Below are positions 21,208 through 30,412 of a DNA stretch of 64,000 nt, in pieces. Position numbers and translations under genes: made by a program. The DNA is from Rhodocyclaceae bacterium (lineage in GTDB: Bacteria; Pseudomonadota; Gammaproteobacteria; Burkholderiales; Rhodocyclaceae): the NCBI GenBank assembly GCA_006218025.1, contig VBWA01000014.1, positions 1-64,000 of the forward strand, written 5' to 3'. Position 1 is the stretch's first letter, and each line of letters begins with the position of its first letter. The notes under the pieces were generated by a model. It saw nothing but the letters and a program-made list of their open reading frames with translations. It ran no database searches and was not told where the DNA came from.

Positions 21208-22156
21208 GCGCGAAGCCCCCCCGCCGAACCCGCGGATCGAGCAGCCCGTAGCCGGCATCCACCAGAAAATTGATCGCCACGTATGCCACCGCGATCAGCA
21301 GCACGCAGCCTTGGACCATTGCAAAGTCCTGCGCGAAAATTCCGGCGAGGAGCAGGCGGCCGACCCCAGGCAAGGCAAACAACTGCTCAACGATCACCGC
21401 GCCGCCGATCAGGTTGCCGACTTGCAGGCCGAACACTGTCAGCGCGCCGAACAGCGAGGGGCGCAGCGCATGCTGCAGCAGGATCTTCCAGGCCGGCAGG
21501 CCCTTCGCCCGGGCCAGCAGGATGAAGTCCTCCTGCAGGGTCGCAATCAATTCGCTGCGCAGCACGCGCATCAGGATGACCCATTCGACCAGGGCAAGGG
21601 AGACCGCCGGCAGGAACAGGCTCTTGAGGTTGGGCCAGACGCCTGCAGAAAGCGGCGCGTAGCCGACGGCGGGAAACCACTTCAACTTCAACGCAAGGAA
21701 ATACACCAGGACCATGGCCAGGGCAAAGCTCGGAATCGACGTCAGGCCGAAGCCCAGGGTGCTGCAGAAGCGATCGAAGCGCGAATCCACCCGCCAGGCG
21801 GAAAGCAGGCCGACCGGCACGGCGACAAGCAGGGTGAACAGCTGCGCCAGAACGACCAGCTCCACCGTCGCCGGCAAATGCGAAACGATGGCCTGTGCGA
21901 CGGGCTGCCCGGACACCAGCGACACGCCGAGGTCGCCGCGCAGGACGCCTGCCAGCCATTTTCCGTAGCGCACCAGCGCCGGATCGCCCAGGCCGAGATC
22001 TTCCTGTATCGCGGCGATGTCATGCGCGCTGGCGTTGGCGCCGGCAACCGCATATGCCGCGCTGGCCGGCAGCAGATCGAGCATCGCGAACGTGAGTGCC
22101 GTCACGGCAAGGATCACGACGATCAGATGGAGGAACTTGCCGCCGACAAACCGCAT
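21200..22156 (-). CDS. dipeptide-type ABC transporter permease (DppB/OppB type)
   Basis: A 318-residue permease partner. It has an N-terminal helix (LHLIVVILAVTALTFAMLDL), the DppB-type periplasmic loop (DLGLGDPALVRYGKWLAG, then LRGDLGVSLVSGQPV), and the EAA loop ARAKGLPAWKILLQHALRPS near the C-terminus. The ATG at 22156 gives the usual length (about 315-340). It follows the solute-binding protein gene by 112 bases. Confidence 0.9.
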   Translation of the reverse strand: MRFVGGKFLHLIVVILAVTALTFAMLDLLPASAAYAVAGANASAHDIAAIQEDLGLGDPALVRYGKWLAGVLRGDLGVSLVSGQPVAQAIVSHLPATVELVVLAQLFTLLVAVPVGLLSAWRVDSRFDRFCSTLGFGLTSIPSFALAMVLVYFLALKLKWFPAVGYAPLSAGVWPNLKSLFLPAVSLALVEWVILMRVLRSELIATLQEDFILLARAKGLPAWKILLQHALRPSLFGALTVFGLQVGNLIGGAVIVEQLFALPGVGRLLLAGIFAQDFAMVQGCVLLIAVAYVAINFLVDAGYGLLDPRVRRGGFARG

Positions 22157-22268
22157 GCTCTTTGCTCTCCCGGCACGGAACGAAGGGATTCCGTTCCGCA
22201 GCGCAAATGAAACGGGGCGAACCTGTCCGTCCGCCCCGCGGTACCGCAACATCGGCCAGTCAGCCGGC

Positions 22269-23840
22269 TTACCTTGCAGTTTGCTGCATTCTCGTGCCGC
22301 CCGCCAACCAGACGTCGCCGACGCGAACAACCGGATGCGGCGTGGCACTCAATCCCTGTACATCGGCCCTGGCCAGTATATGAAAGCGCCGCCCACCCAA
22401 ATACAAGAATACCGCATCTTCATTGATGGTCCTGGCGACGCCGCACAGGGCTTTCATCCGCGTTTCGGCATCGTTGCTCGTCGCCTGGACAAGCAGGTGT
22501 TCGTCCATGGCGGGGCTGGCGTAGCCGCTGAAATTCACCCGGCCTTTCGAGCCAAGGCTCTCGTGCAGATAGGGGCCCATGTCCGGGTAGTCGGAGAAGC
22601 GCCAGCTGGAAATCTGGTATTCCCCGTTCATGACCTTCCTGAACACCTCACCCGGCGCCAGCGGCGTCAGTGTCAGCGTCACGCCGGCCTCCTTGAACAG
22701 GCGCTGTGCGATCTCGCCGGCTTCCTTGCCGCGCGGCGTATTGGTATGCGCCAGTTCCAGGGCCACGGGCTGGCCATACTCGGCCAGCAGTTCCTTCGCC
22801 TTGGCGAGGTCGTGTTTCCGGTAGCCGCTGTCACCGCAGGCCGGGCTGCCGCCGTAGGGATCGGTGACGACCGGAATGGTGCCGCGGAAATCCGCCTTCA
22901 CCAGGAATTCCTGGTTCCAGGCATGTGCCAGCGCCCGGCGCACGCGCGGATCATTGAGCGGCGGTTTCGAACTATTGAAGAGGAAGGTATAGGGCCCGGC
23001 GTAATCGCCGCTATACACCTTGAGCGTCCGATCCTCCCGCGCCTGCAGGATGTGGGTGCCGCGGTCGGTCACGATGGCATCGGCCTGACCGGCCTGCAGC
23101 GCGGAGAAGCGGGCCTGCATGTCCGGCATCGGGCGAAACACGACCGTGTCGAGATACGGTCGGCCCTTGCGCCAGTAGTTGGGGTTGCGCGTCAGCACGA
23201 GACGGTCGTTTCTCACCCACTCCTTGAAGACGAAGGGGCCGGTGCCGACCGGAGCGCGGTTCTGTGTATCCTCCTGCACCGCCTTCGGCGACGGGATGAC
23301 GGCGGCGAATCCCGCGCTGCCGATCTGGGTCTTGAAGAGGATCCACGGCCGCTTCAGCGTGAAGCGGACGGTATGGTCGTCCGTCTTCGTCACGGATTCG
23401 ATCGGTTCGAGGGCGGAGCGTCCCATATAGCGGTTCTTCGGATCGAGCAGGCGCTGCCAGTGGGCGACGACGGCGTCGGCATTGAAGGGAGTGCCGTCAT
23501 GGAAGGCGACGCCTTCGCGCAGCCTGATCGTCCAGACCTTGCCGTCCGCCGATGTCGCTGCCGAGAGAGCGAGTTCCGGCACCAGGTTGCCCTTCTCGTC
23601 GAGGTCGAACAGCCGTTCCTCGACCGCCAGCAACACATTGCGGTCCATGGCACCGAGAAAGCGCGCCTTGATCGGATCGAAGCCGACGAAGTCCTCCTCG
23701 ATGCCCACCGTCAGGCTGCCGCCCTGGACGGGACCGGAAGCCGATACCGGGGCGCCCTGAACCAGGATCGCCACCAGCGCCAGCAGGCACCAGCCCTTCG
23801 CCCAGGAAGCCGCCGTTCGTGACTCATTCCTTGTTTGCAC
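22269..23840 (-). CDS. ABC transporter substrate-binding protein, family 5 (DppA/OppA type)
   Basis: A 523-residue periplasmic binding protein with a signal peptide (hydrophobic WCLLALVAILVQG, cleavage around VSA-SG). Family-5 features include WTIRLREGVAFHDGTPFNADAVVAHWQRL and RNPNYWRKGRPYLDTV. The start codon is GTG. It is the first transporter gene; the ligand could be peptides, but family-5 proteins also bind opines, glutathione or nickel complexes, and none can be chosen from sequence. Confidence 0.87.
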   Translation of the reverse strand: MQTRNESRTAASWAKGWCLLALVAILVQGAPVSASGPVQGGSLTVGIEEDFVGFDPIKARFLGAMDRNVLLAVEERLFDLDEKGNLVPELALSAATSADGKVWTIRLREGVAFHDGTPFNADAVVAHWQRLLDPKNRYMGRSALEPIESVTKTDDHTVRFTLKRPWILFKTQIGSAGFAAVIPSPKAVQEDTQNRAPVGTGPFVFKEWVRNDRLVLTRNPNYWRKGRPYLDTVVFRPMPDMQARFSALQAGQADAIVTDRGTHILQAREDRTLKVYSGDYAGPYTFLFNSSKPPLNDPRVRRALAHAWNQEFLVKADFRGTIPVVTDPYGGSPACGDSGYRKHDLAKAKELLAEYGQPVALELAHTNTPRGKEAGEIAQRLFKEAGVTLTLTPLAPGEVFRKVMNGEYQISSWRFSDYPDMGPYLHESLGSKGRVNFSGYASPAMDEHLLVQATSNDAETRMKALCGVARTINEDAVFLYLGGRRFHILARADVQGLSATPHPVVRVGDVWLAGGTRMQQTAR

Positions 23841-23894
23841 GCTCTGCTCCTTGTGTCGAAGCGAGGGAGCTGTCGCTCCCCCGCATCACCTCGT

Positions 23895-24458
23895 TCAACC
23901 GCCGAGCATGGACTTCTTCAGGCTTTCGCTCGCCGGCTGCTCGCCCAGCCAGATTTTCAGCAAGGCACTGTTGAAGGCGTCGCCGGCGATGGTCCCCCTG
24001 GCGGCGCCGTTGTGGGAAACGACCGTGCCGGTGCCGGGGATGAAGTCGAAGGATAGGGCCTGTCCGCTTTTCACGTCCTTGATGTCGCGGATGATGCCGA
24101 CCAGTTGCTCGACCTGGGCCTTCATCGCGTCCATTTCGGCCTTGCTGTGGTTTTTGGACAGACCGCCGACGAAGGAGGGGGCCAGCTGGTCGGCCGTCGC
24201 GTCGATCAGGAGCGACATTTGCACCCGCCGCGGGGCAGTGACCCCGAGCACGCCGCTGAGGCTCGTCTGCTTGTTCGGTACGTAGAGCGCGCCGACATAG
24301 ATATCCATCATGGGATTGCCGCGAACACCCGCGCCGTTCAGCACCAGGTCGGTACCGGAGAGCGACACCTTGTCGTCGAGCTTGACGCCGGCGACTTCTG
24401 CCGCGCCTGCAGCGGCCGACAACACAAGGCCCAGGAATAGTACCGTCAGTTTGTGCAT
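23895..24458 (-). CDS. chalcone isomerase-like secreted protein
   Basis: A 187-residue protein with a signal peptide (LFLGLVLSAAAGAAE) and the chalcone-isomerase-like fold signature: GVRGNPMMDIYVGALYVPNKQ, then RRVQMSLLIDATADQL, and a C-terminal FNSALLKIWLGEQPASESLKKSMLGG. Bacterial members are generally non-catalytic and may bind lipids or fatty acids. Its start overlaps the upstream methyltransferase gene by 13 bases, and the transporter genes follow 54 bases later, so these form one likely transcript. Confidence 0.8.
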   Translation of the reverse strand: MHKLTVLFLGLVLSAAAGAAEVAGVKLDDKVSLSGTDLVLNGAGVRGNPMMDIYVGALYVPNKQTSLSGVLGVTAPRRVQMSLLIDATADQLAPSFVGGLSKNHSKAEMDAMKAQVEQLVGIIRDIKDVKSGQALSFDFIPGTGTVVSHNGAARGTIAGDAFNSALLKIWLGEQPASESLKKSMLGG

Positions 24459-25399
24459 GTTTTCTCCTCTTCGGTGGTTTTATGAACGGCAGGATGCCGC
24501 TTCTGGTTGAAGCCTTCGATGTCGTTGATGCGTACCGCATGGGCAAACCGGAAAATGTCCGACACTTCGGTGGCCCGGTTGGCGCCATGGAACCAGGCAT
24601 CCTTGCAGGCCGCGGCGCTGACCATCTCCATCGTCTCGAATCCGCGCGCGCGCAGAAATGGCACGACTTCGTCGTCGTCGATGCCGAACAGAAAGGGCTC
24701 GCCGCGTTCCTTTACCCGCTTGCGCAGGGTGATCGCCTCCCTGCGCCGGCTGCTTCCATCGATCACCGCGCGCGGAAAGTAGTCGAAAAGGACGGCGCTA
24801 CCCACGGCAGAGTTGCTCGCCATGAACGCCAGCGTCTGGTCGATGGCGGTGGTGGTGAGGTAGTAGCTCACGCCTTCCCAGATGAAGAGGGTCTTCTTGT
24901 TGCTGTCATAGCCCGCCCCGCATAGACGGCTCTTCAGATCGTCGCGACTGAAGTCCACAGGAACGAATTCGACGTGAAGGGGAAGCGTGCCCAGAACCTC
25001 CAGAAGTTTCGCGCACTTGACCGACTGGGTCGCCGGATGGTCGACCTCGAAGACCCTGACGCCCGTGGCGGGATCGACCAGACGATAGGCCCGCGTGTCG
25101 TAGCCGGCGCCGAGGATGACAACCTGGCGGATGCCGTCGCCGAGGCAGGCCGTGGTGTGCTCGTCGAAGTAGCGGGTACGGGCGAGGACGGCGCCGCCGA
25201 GCCCCGGGAACTGCCTTTCGCCCAGCCAGCGGAAGAATCGTCCCAGCCACGGATGGCGCCCCATGGCGAGATATGAGGGCCCGATGAAATGCCGCGCCAG
25301 GGGATCGCTGCAAACCCTTTCCGTTTCCGGCTTCAGCGTTTCGCGTGCGCGGAAGGCGGCGGCAGTCTCGGCGGTTTTGCTGGGCGTTCCCGTGATCAT
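24446..25399 (-). CDS. SAM-dependent methyltransferase, LCM (leucine carboxyl methyltransferase-like) family
   Basis: A 317-residue class I methyltransferase of the LCM/TIGR00027 type. The SAM-binding segment reads VVILGAGYDTRAYRL, followed by RVFEVDHPATQ, VDFSRDD and FIWEGVSYYLTTTAID. Family members O-methylate carboxylates or small metabolites, and the substrate is unknown here. It heads a minus-strand run (chalcone isomerase-like protein, ABC importer) and is divergent from a LysR gene that may regulate it. Confidence 0.82.
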   Translation of the reverse strand: MITGTPSKTAETAAAFRARETLKPETERVCSDPLARHFIGPSYLAMGRHPWLGRFFRWLGERQFPGLGGAVLARTRYFDEHTTACLGDGIRQVVILGAGYDTRAYRLVDPATGVRVFEVDHPATQSVKCAKLLEVLGTLPLHVEFVPVDFSRDDLKSRLCGAGYDSNKKTLFIWEGVSYYLTTTAIDQTLAFMASNSAVGSAVLFDYFPRAVIDGSSRRREAITLRKRVKERGEPFLFGIDDDEVVPFLRARGFETMEMVSAAACKDAWFHGANRATEVSDIFRFAHAVRINDIEGFNQKRHPAVHKTTEEEKTCTN

Positions 25400-25465
25400 G
25401 TGGCGAAGGATGCCGCCGGAGCGACGTATTCCGCAAACGCAAAGATTTCACCCCGAACTGCATTT

Positions 25466-25494
25466 TTCGCATTCGACAGGCCGCACCCTATAAT
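25466..25494 (+). promoter_or_regulatory. probable sigma-70 promoter of the LysR gene
   Basis: TTCGCA at 25466-25471, a 17-base spacer, and a perfect TATAAT at 25489-25494, 37 bases before the ATG. It lies in the 132-base divergent region where LysR-type proteins normally bind. Confidence 0.55.
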
Positions 25495-25531
25495 TCCCGA
25501 TCAATTTCATTCGGCGAGGTCAGCGGTCGAC

Positions 25532-26473
25532 ATGCAGGCGGTGCGTCTTCCCTCCACCAAGGACTTGCGGGCTTTCGAGGCCACGATGCGCCTGGGCAGC
25601 ATCAAGGCCGCCGCCGAATACCTCAATCTGAGCCCATCCGCGGTCAGCCGGCGCATCCAGAGCCTGGAAGAGGAACTGGGCAGGCAACTCTTCGACCGCG
25701 ACGTGCAGGGCCTGACCCTGACCGAGGCGGGCAGCTATTACGCCGCACAGTTGCAATCGATTTTTCAGGCGCTGGAACAGGCCACGCTTGCCGTGCGCAA
25801 GCGGTCACGCCAGCGCCTGGTCGTGCTCGCGCCTTCGATGATCTCCCAGGCGATCGTGGGGCAACTGGACTCCTTCAATACGGCGCTGCCCGACATTGAA
25901 CTCATCCTGCATGTATTCCCCGGATCCCCAGGATCGGATCCCGGCATCGCCACCGCCGACATCGTCTTCTCGTGGGGCAACAAGGAATGGGAAGGCTGGA
26001 ACTCGCGCCTGATCTCGCCGCGCGGCCATCTGGTGCCGATGTGCGCACCCAGGCTGCTCAAGTCGGGAAAGCCGTTTTCAATCGAGGAATTGCCGGAACA
26101 GACCTGGATTGTCGCGCGACACTTCGAAAGCGCCTGGAACCTTTGGTATCAGGGGCTCGGCATGCCGATGCCGGCTCCCCGCCGACTCCTCGAAACGCCG
26201 AACGGACTGATGGCGATGGAGGCGGCGGAACGCAGCGACGGCATCCTGATCGGCTTCGGCTTCGCGGGTTATCCGGACTTCAGCATCCTGGCCGGTCGCT
26301 TCCAGCCGGCGCATGCCTTCCACGCCCTGGTGCCCGACCATGGCTTTCGCATGAACACCCGCCCGGACGGCGAAAACCCGGCAACGCCCCGTTTCGCCGC
26401 GTGGTTCTTCGAAACCGTCTGGGGACACGCTCCCGTCCAGAAGATGATGGCTGCGCAGGAGCTTCGCGCCTAA
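25532..26473 (+). CDS. LysR-family transcriptional regulator
   Basis: A 313-residue LTTR. The N-terminal winged helix (STKDLRAFEATMRLGSIKAAAEYLNLSPSAVSR region) closely resembles GcvA-type members, followed by the inducer-binding domain (VVLAPSMISQAIVGQLDSF...). It is divergent from the methyltransferase gene, and by LTTR convention probably controls it and the downstream importer. Co-inducer unknown. The ATG at 25532 is set by alignment of the HTH. Confidence 0.9.
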   Translation: MQAVRLPSTKDLRAFEATMRLGSIKAAAEYLNLSPSAVSRRIQSLEEELGRQLFDRDVQGLTLTEAGSYYAAQLQSIFQALEQATLAVRKRSRQRLVVLAPSMISQAIVGQLDSFNTALPDIELILHVFPGSPGSDPGIATADIVFSWGNKEWEGWNSRLISPRGHLVPMCAPRLLKSGKPFSIEELPEQTWIVARHFESAWNLWYQGLGMPMPAPRRLLETPNGLMAMEAAERSDGILIGFGFAGYPDFSILAGRFQPAHAFHALVPDHGFRMNTRPDGENPATPRFAAWFFETVWGHAPVQKMMAAQELRA

Positions 26474-26537
26474 GGCAGCACGTTGCTGGCCGGAGTCAAC
26501 GTGCGACAGTGCGGGCAGCCTGAGTACCCGTTGCTAC

Positions 26538-27701
26538 CTAAGGCGCCAGGGCCCGTTCCACCAACCGTACCCAGTAACGGATGCCGGTGGCGATGATCTC
26601 GTCGTTGAAATCGTAGTGGGGGCTGTGCAGCATGCAGCCGCCCTCGCCCGGCCCGTTGCCGAGCCAGACATAACAGGCGGGCACCACCTTGGCCATGTAG
26701 GCGAAATCCTCGGCGCCCATGCTCGGCGGTAACTGCAGATAGACCAGCCCGTCGGTCGCCACGTGCTGCGCCACGTCGCGCGCGAGTTCGCTCGGTTCGG
26801 CCGCATTGATGGTCGGCGGATAGCCGCGCTCGTAGCGCAGCTCGATGCTCACCCGATAGGTCGCCTCGATGCCGCGACAGACGCGCCGCAAGCCCTCCTC
26901 CAGCGCATCCTGCAGTTCCGCATCGAGCGTGCGCACCGTGCCGCCGAGTATCGCCGTCTCGGGCAGCACGTTATCGGCATGCCCGGCATGGAAACGGGTG
27001 ACGCTGACCACGGCCGCGGCGAGCGGATCGGTATTGCGCGACACCAGCGACTGCACCGCCTGCACCAGCGCACTGCCGGCCAGCACCACATCCACTGCCT
27101 GATGCGGCATTGCGGCGTGGCCGCCGCGCCCGGTGATCTCGATTTCGAAGCGATCGGTGCCGGCCATCACCGGCCCTTCGGTGACGCCGAAGCTGCCCGC
27201 CGGCATGCCCGGCCAGTTGTGCAGGCCGAACACCATGTCCATCGGGAAGCGCTCGAACAGCCCCTCTTCCACCATCACCCGGCCGCCGCCTTCGTGCTCC
27301 TCCGCCGGCTGAAAGATGAAGTACACGGTGCCGTCGAAGCTGCGCAGCTTGCACAAGGCTTCGGCTGCGCCGAGTAGCATCGCCGTATGCCCGTCATGGC
27401 CGCAGGCGTGCATCTTTCCGTGATGGGTCGAATGGTGCGGAAAGGTATTCAGTTCCGAGAGCGGCAGCGCATCCATGTCGGCGCGCAGGCCGATCGCGCG
27501 TTTGCTGCTGCCGAGTGCGAGTTTGGCCACCACGCCGGTACGGGCAATGCCGCGATGCACTTCGAGGCCGAGGCCGTCGAGGTAGTCGGCAACCTTGGCC
27601 GCGGTGCGCTTCTCGTCGAAGGCCAGCTCGGGATGGGCGTGGATGTCACGGCGCAGCGTGGCGATTTTCTGTGTCAGGGCGGGCAGCAGTTCGTTGATCA
27701 T
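26538..27701 (-). CDS. M20 family amidohydrolase (hippurate hydrolase-like)
   Basis: A 387-residue metallopeptidase-fold amidohydrolase. Metal-binding motifs: GLRADMDALPL, HACGHDGHTAMLLGAA and FQPAEEHEGGGRVMVEEG; the dimerisation domain has GRGGHAAMPH; the C-terminal metal ligand is the His in MLHSPHYDFND. Homologues cleave N-acyl amino acids such as hippurate or N-acetyl-diaminopimelate. Convergent with the LysR gene and divergent from dinB. Confidence 0.9.
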   Translation of the reverse strand: MINELLPALTQKIATLRRDIHAHPELAFDEKRTAAKVADYLDGLGLEVHRGIARTGVVAKLALGSSKRAIGLRADMDALPLSELNTFPHHSTHHGKMHACGHDGHTAMLLGAAEALCKLRSFDGTVYFIFQPAEEHEGGGRVMVEEGLFERFPMDMVFGLHNWPGMPAGSFGVTEGPVMAGTDRFEIEITGRGGHAAMPHQAVDVVLAGSALVQAVQSLVSRNTDPLAAAVVSVTRFHAGHADNVLPETAILGGTVRTLDAELQDALEEGLRRVCRGIEATYRVSIELRYERGYPPTINAAEPSELARDVAQHVATDGLVYLQLPPSMGAEDFAYMAKVVPACYVWLGNGPGEGGCMLHSPHYDFNDEIIATGIRYWVRLVERALAP

Positions 27702-27804
27702 GGCGGGACCTCGATGTCGGTTCCTTTATTGCTCAATGTTCAATGCTAGCCCAAAGCAGCGGCGTGGTAGTGAACCCGGCGTTTTGCGGTATCTTCATCA
27801 GTCG

Positions 27805-28971
27805 ATGAACACGCCCCCTCGCCGCATCGCACATCTGGACATGGACGCCTTCTACGCGTCGGTCGAGCTATTGCGCTACCCCGAACTGCGCGGCCTGCCC
27901 GTGGTGATCGGCGGGCGCAGCATCCACCAGCCCGAGTTGCTGGCCGACGGCAGCCGGCGCTTTGCCCGGCTGCGCGACTATGTCGGGCGCGGCGTCATCA
28001 CCACCTCCACCTACGAGGCGCGTGCGCTGGGCGTGTTCTCCGGCATGGGCGTGATGAAGACAGCGAAGCTGGCACCGGATGCGATCCTGCTGCCGGTCGA
28101 CTTCGACGCGTACCGGCATTACTCGCGCCTGTTCAAGGCTGCCGTCGCGGCCATCACGCCGCAGATCGAGGACCGTGGTATCGACGAAATCTACATCGAC
28201 CTGACCGACCTGCCCGGCGATACCCTGACGCTCGCGCGCCGGATCAAGCAGGCGGTGAAGGAGGCCACCGGGCTTTCCTGCTCGATCGGCGTCAGTCCCA
28301 ACAAGCTGCTGTCGAAGATCTGCTCCGACCTGGAAAAGCCCGACGGTCTCACGCTCCTCGACGAGAGCGACATTCCGCTGCGCATCTGGCCGCTGCCGGT
28401 GCGCAAAATCAACGGCATCGGACCCAAGGCCGGCGAAAAACTTGCTGCGCTGGGGATCGCCACCATCGGCGACCTGGCGCGTGCGGAACCGGCATTACTC
28501 CAATCGCATTTCGGCCGCAGCTACGCCGAATGGCTGCACGAAGCATCGCGCGGGATAGACGCACGCCCTGTGGTGACCTATTCCGAGCCGAAATCGATCA
28601 GTCGCGAAACCACCTTCGAGCGCGACCTTCACCCGCGCCGCGATCGCGCCGTCCTGTCGGAGGTATTCACCGCGCTGTGCACCCGCGTCGCCGGCGATCT
28701 GCAACGCCAGGGCTATCTCGCGCGCACCGTCGGCATCAAGCTACGCTTCGAGGACTTCCGTACGGTGACACGCGACCTGACGCTGTCCGATCCCACCGCA
28801 GATCCCACCGTCATTCGCCGCGCGGCGGGCGAGTGCCTGCGCCGCGTTCCGCTGGAGCAGAGGCTGCGCCTGCTCGGCGTGCGCACCAGCACCTTGTCAC
28901 CCAACGACGCACCGCAGGCCGTGACTGAATCGCCGCAGGGCGAGTTGCCGCTGAGCCTGCCCGGCCGCTGA
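27805..28971 (+). CDS. dinB: DNA polymerase IV
   Basis: A 388-residue Y-family translesion polymerase. Catalytic carboxylates are seen in HLDMDAFYASVE (about 9-20) and GIDEIYIDLTD, where the usual SIDEAYLD is slightly altered. The little-finger domain is in the C-terminal third, and the final GELPLSL resembles a beta-clamp binding tail. No LexA box was seen upstream. A small membrane protein gene follows after 13 bases. Confidence 0.93.
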   Translation: MNTPPRRIAHLDMDAFYASVELLRYPELRGLPVVIGGRSIHQPELLADGSRRFARLRDYVGRGVITTSTYEARALGVFSGMGVMKTAKLAPDAILLPVDFDAYRHYSRLFKAAVAAITPQIEDRGIDEIYIDLTDLPGDTLTLARRIKQAVKEATGLSCSIGVSPNKLLSKICSDLEKPDGLTLLDESDIPLRIWPLPVRKINGIGPKAGEKLAALGIATIGDLARAEPALLQSHFGRSYAEWLHEASRGIDARPVVTYSEPKSISRETTFERDLHPRRDRAVLSEVFTALCTRVAGDLQRQGYLARTVGIKLRFEDFRTVTRDLTLSDPTADPTVIRRAAGECLRRVPLEQRLRLLGVRTSTLSPNDAPQAVTESPQGELPLSLPGR

Positions 28972-28984
28972 GAAGGAGACCGAA

Positions 28985-29269
28985 ATGGTACTTTTGCTCT
29001 TCCTCATCATCCTCCTCGCGATTGCCTGGGGTGTGGCCGACTTCCAGTTGCAGAGCCGCATCGAAGGCCCGCCGCCAGCACTGCCGGTGCCGAAATCCGC
29101 CCCTGCCGCGCCACCGCCACCGCCGGCGGAGGCTGCGCCGCCGGTCGTCGGCGCGTCCGCCGGCGATCCACCACCCGACAATGCGGAGCCGACTCCCGAT
29201 GCGAAGCGCGCCGTCGCGGCGCAGGACACTCGCCCTGCAGTGCTTGCGCCCGAGCGGACTCCGGATTGA
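28985..29269 (+). CDS. small proline-rich membrane-anchored hypothetical protein
   Basis: A 94-residue protein with one N-terminal hydrophobic helix (LLLFLIILLAIAWGVADF) and a Pro/Ala-rich hydrophilic tail. An excellent ribosome-binding site (AAGGAGA) precedes the ATG, which argues that it is real. No family recognised. It follows dinB closely and could share its transcript. Low-complexity tails of this kind often act as periplasmic spacers; this is inference. Confidence 0.6.
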   Translation: MVLLLFLIILLAIAWGVADFQLQSRIEGPPPALPVPKSAPAAPPPPPAEAAPPVVGASAGDPPPDNAEPTPDAKRAVAAQDTRPAVLAPERTPD

Positions 29270-29342
29270 TCGGCGTGGAGCTGCCCGAATCCCGGATTGC
29301 TAGAATGCTTGCCCATTCCACCTTCGCGGCCTGCCTGCCCTC

Positions 29343-30380
29343 ATGAGACTCCCGAACATTGCGCGCCGCTGGCTGGCGGCCATCGCTTTGCTGATGCTGC
29401 TCCTCCACCTCTCGCCCGCCCACGCCGGCAAGACCCTCGACCAGATCCGGCAGCGCGCGCAACTGGTGTGCGGCGTCAGCACCGGCGTGATCGGTTTCTC
29501 CTCGGCCGACAGCCAGGGCCGCTGGAACGGGCTCGATGTCGATGTCTGCCGCGCCATCGCGGCCGCCGTGCTGAACGATCCGAACAAGGTCAAATACGTT
29601 CCGCTCAACGCGCAGCAGCGCTTCACCGCATTGCAGTCCGGCGAAGTGGATCTGCTCTCGCGCAACACGACCTGGACCTTGACGCGCGATGCCTCGCTCG
29701 GCCTGCATTTCACCGCCGTCACCTACTACGACGGGCAGGGCTTCCTGGTGCCGAAGAGGCTCAAGCTGACCAGCGCAAAGCAGTTGAAGAACGCGGAAAT
29801 CTGCGTGCAGTCGGGAACCACGACGGAGAAGAACCTCAGCGACTGGTTCAAGGCGCAGGGCATCAAGGTCAAGCCGGTGGTGTTCGAGAAATTCGAAGCC
29901 TCGATTAAGGCCTTTTTCAGCGGGCGCTGCCAGGCCTATACCACCGACGCCTCGGCGCTAGCCTTCATTCGCAGCAAGGAGGCACCAAAGCCGGATGACT
30001 ATGTCGTCCTGCCCGAACTGATCTCGAAGGAACCGCTGGGGCCGGTGGTGCGGCGTGGCGACGACGAGTGGTTCGCCATCGTCAAGTGGGTGATCTTCGC
30101 CCTGATCGAAGCCGAGGAATACGGCATCACCCAGGCCAATCTCGAACAGATGAAAGCCAGCCCCGACCCCGCGATCCAGCGCCTGCTGGGCGGTGCCGAG
30201 GACACCGGCAAACTGCTCGGCCTCGAGCGCGACTGGGCGGCACGCGCCGTGAAGGCGGTGGGCAACTACGGCGAGATGTTCCAGCGCAATGTCGGCAGCG
30301 CATCGCCGCTGAAGCTGCCGCGCGGTCTCAATGCGCTGTGGAACAAGGGCGGCCTGATGTACGCGCCGCCGGTGCGCTGA
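29343..30380 (+). CDS. aapJ: general L-amino acid ABC transporter substrate-binding protein AapJ
   Basis: A 345-residue periplasmic binding protein with a signal peptide ending in PAHA-GK. The mature N-terminus VCGVSTGVIGFSSADSQG and WNGLDVDVCRAIAAAVL are characteristic of AapJ/BztA, which bind a broad range of L-amino acids. Later segments (QSGTTTEKNLSDWF, CQAYTTDASALAF) fit the family. The permease genes follow. The intergenic stretch to aapQ contains a repeat copy. Confidence 0.92.
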   Translation: MRLPNIARRWLAAIALLMLLLHLSPAHAGKTLDQIRQRAQLVCGVSTGVIGFSSADSQGRWNGLDVDVCRAIAAAVLNDPNKVKYVPLNAQQRFTALQSGEVDLLSRNTTWTLTRDASLGLHFTAVTYYDGQGFLVPKRLKLTSAKQLKNAEICVQSGTTTEKNLSDWFKAQGIKVKPVVFEKFEASIKAFFSGRCQAYTTDASALAFIRSKEAPKPDDYVVLPELISKEPLGPVVRRGDDEWFAIVKWVIFALIEAEEYGITQANLEQMKASPDPAIQRLLGGAEDTGKLLGLERDWAARAVKAVGNYGEMFQRNVGSASPLKLPRGLNALWNKGGLMYAPPVR

Positions 30381-30382
30381 AT

Positions 30383-30404
30383 CGCCGTATCGCCAGCGCC
30401 GACT
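30383..30404 (-). repeat. 22-bp dispersed repeat, copy 4 (between aapJ and aapQ)
   Basis: On the minus strand: AGTCGGCGCTGG, then CGAT, then ACGGCG. The only copy lying wholly outside a gene; it occupies nearly all of the 32-base gap between aapJ and aapQ. The aapQ frame is open through it and would read RRIASADFQ. Confidence 0.8.
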
Positions 30405-30412
30405 TTCAAGTA

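Noticed and set aside
27702-27804. LexA (SOS) box upstream of dinB
   Set aside because: I searched for a CTG-N10-CAG type palindrome and found none in the intergenic sequence.
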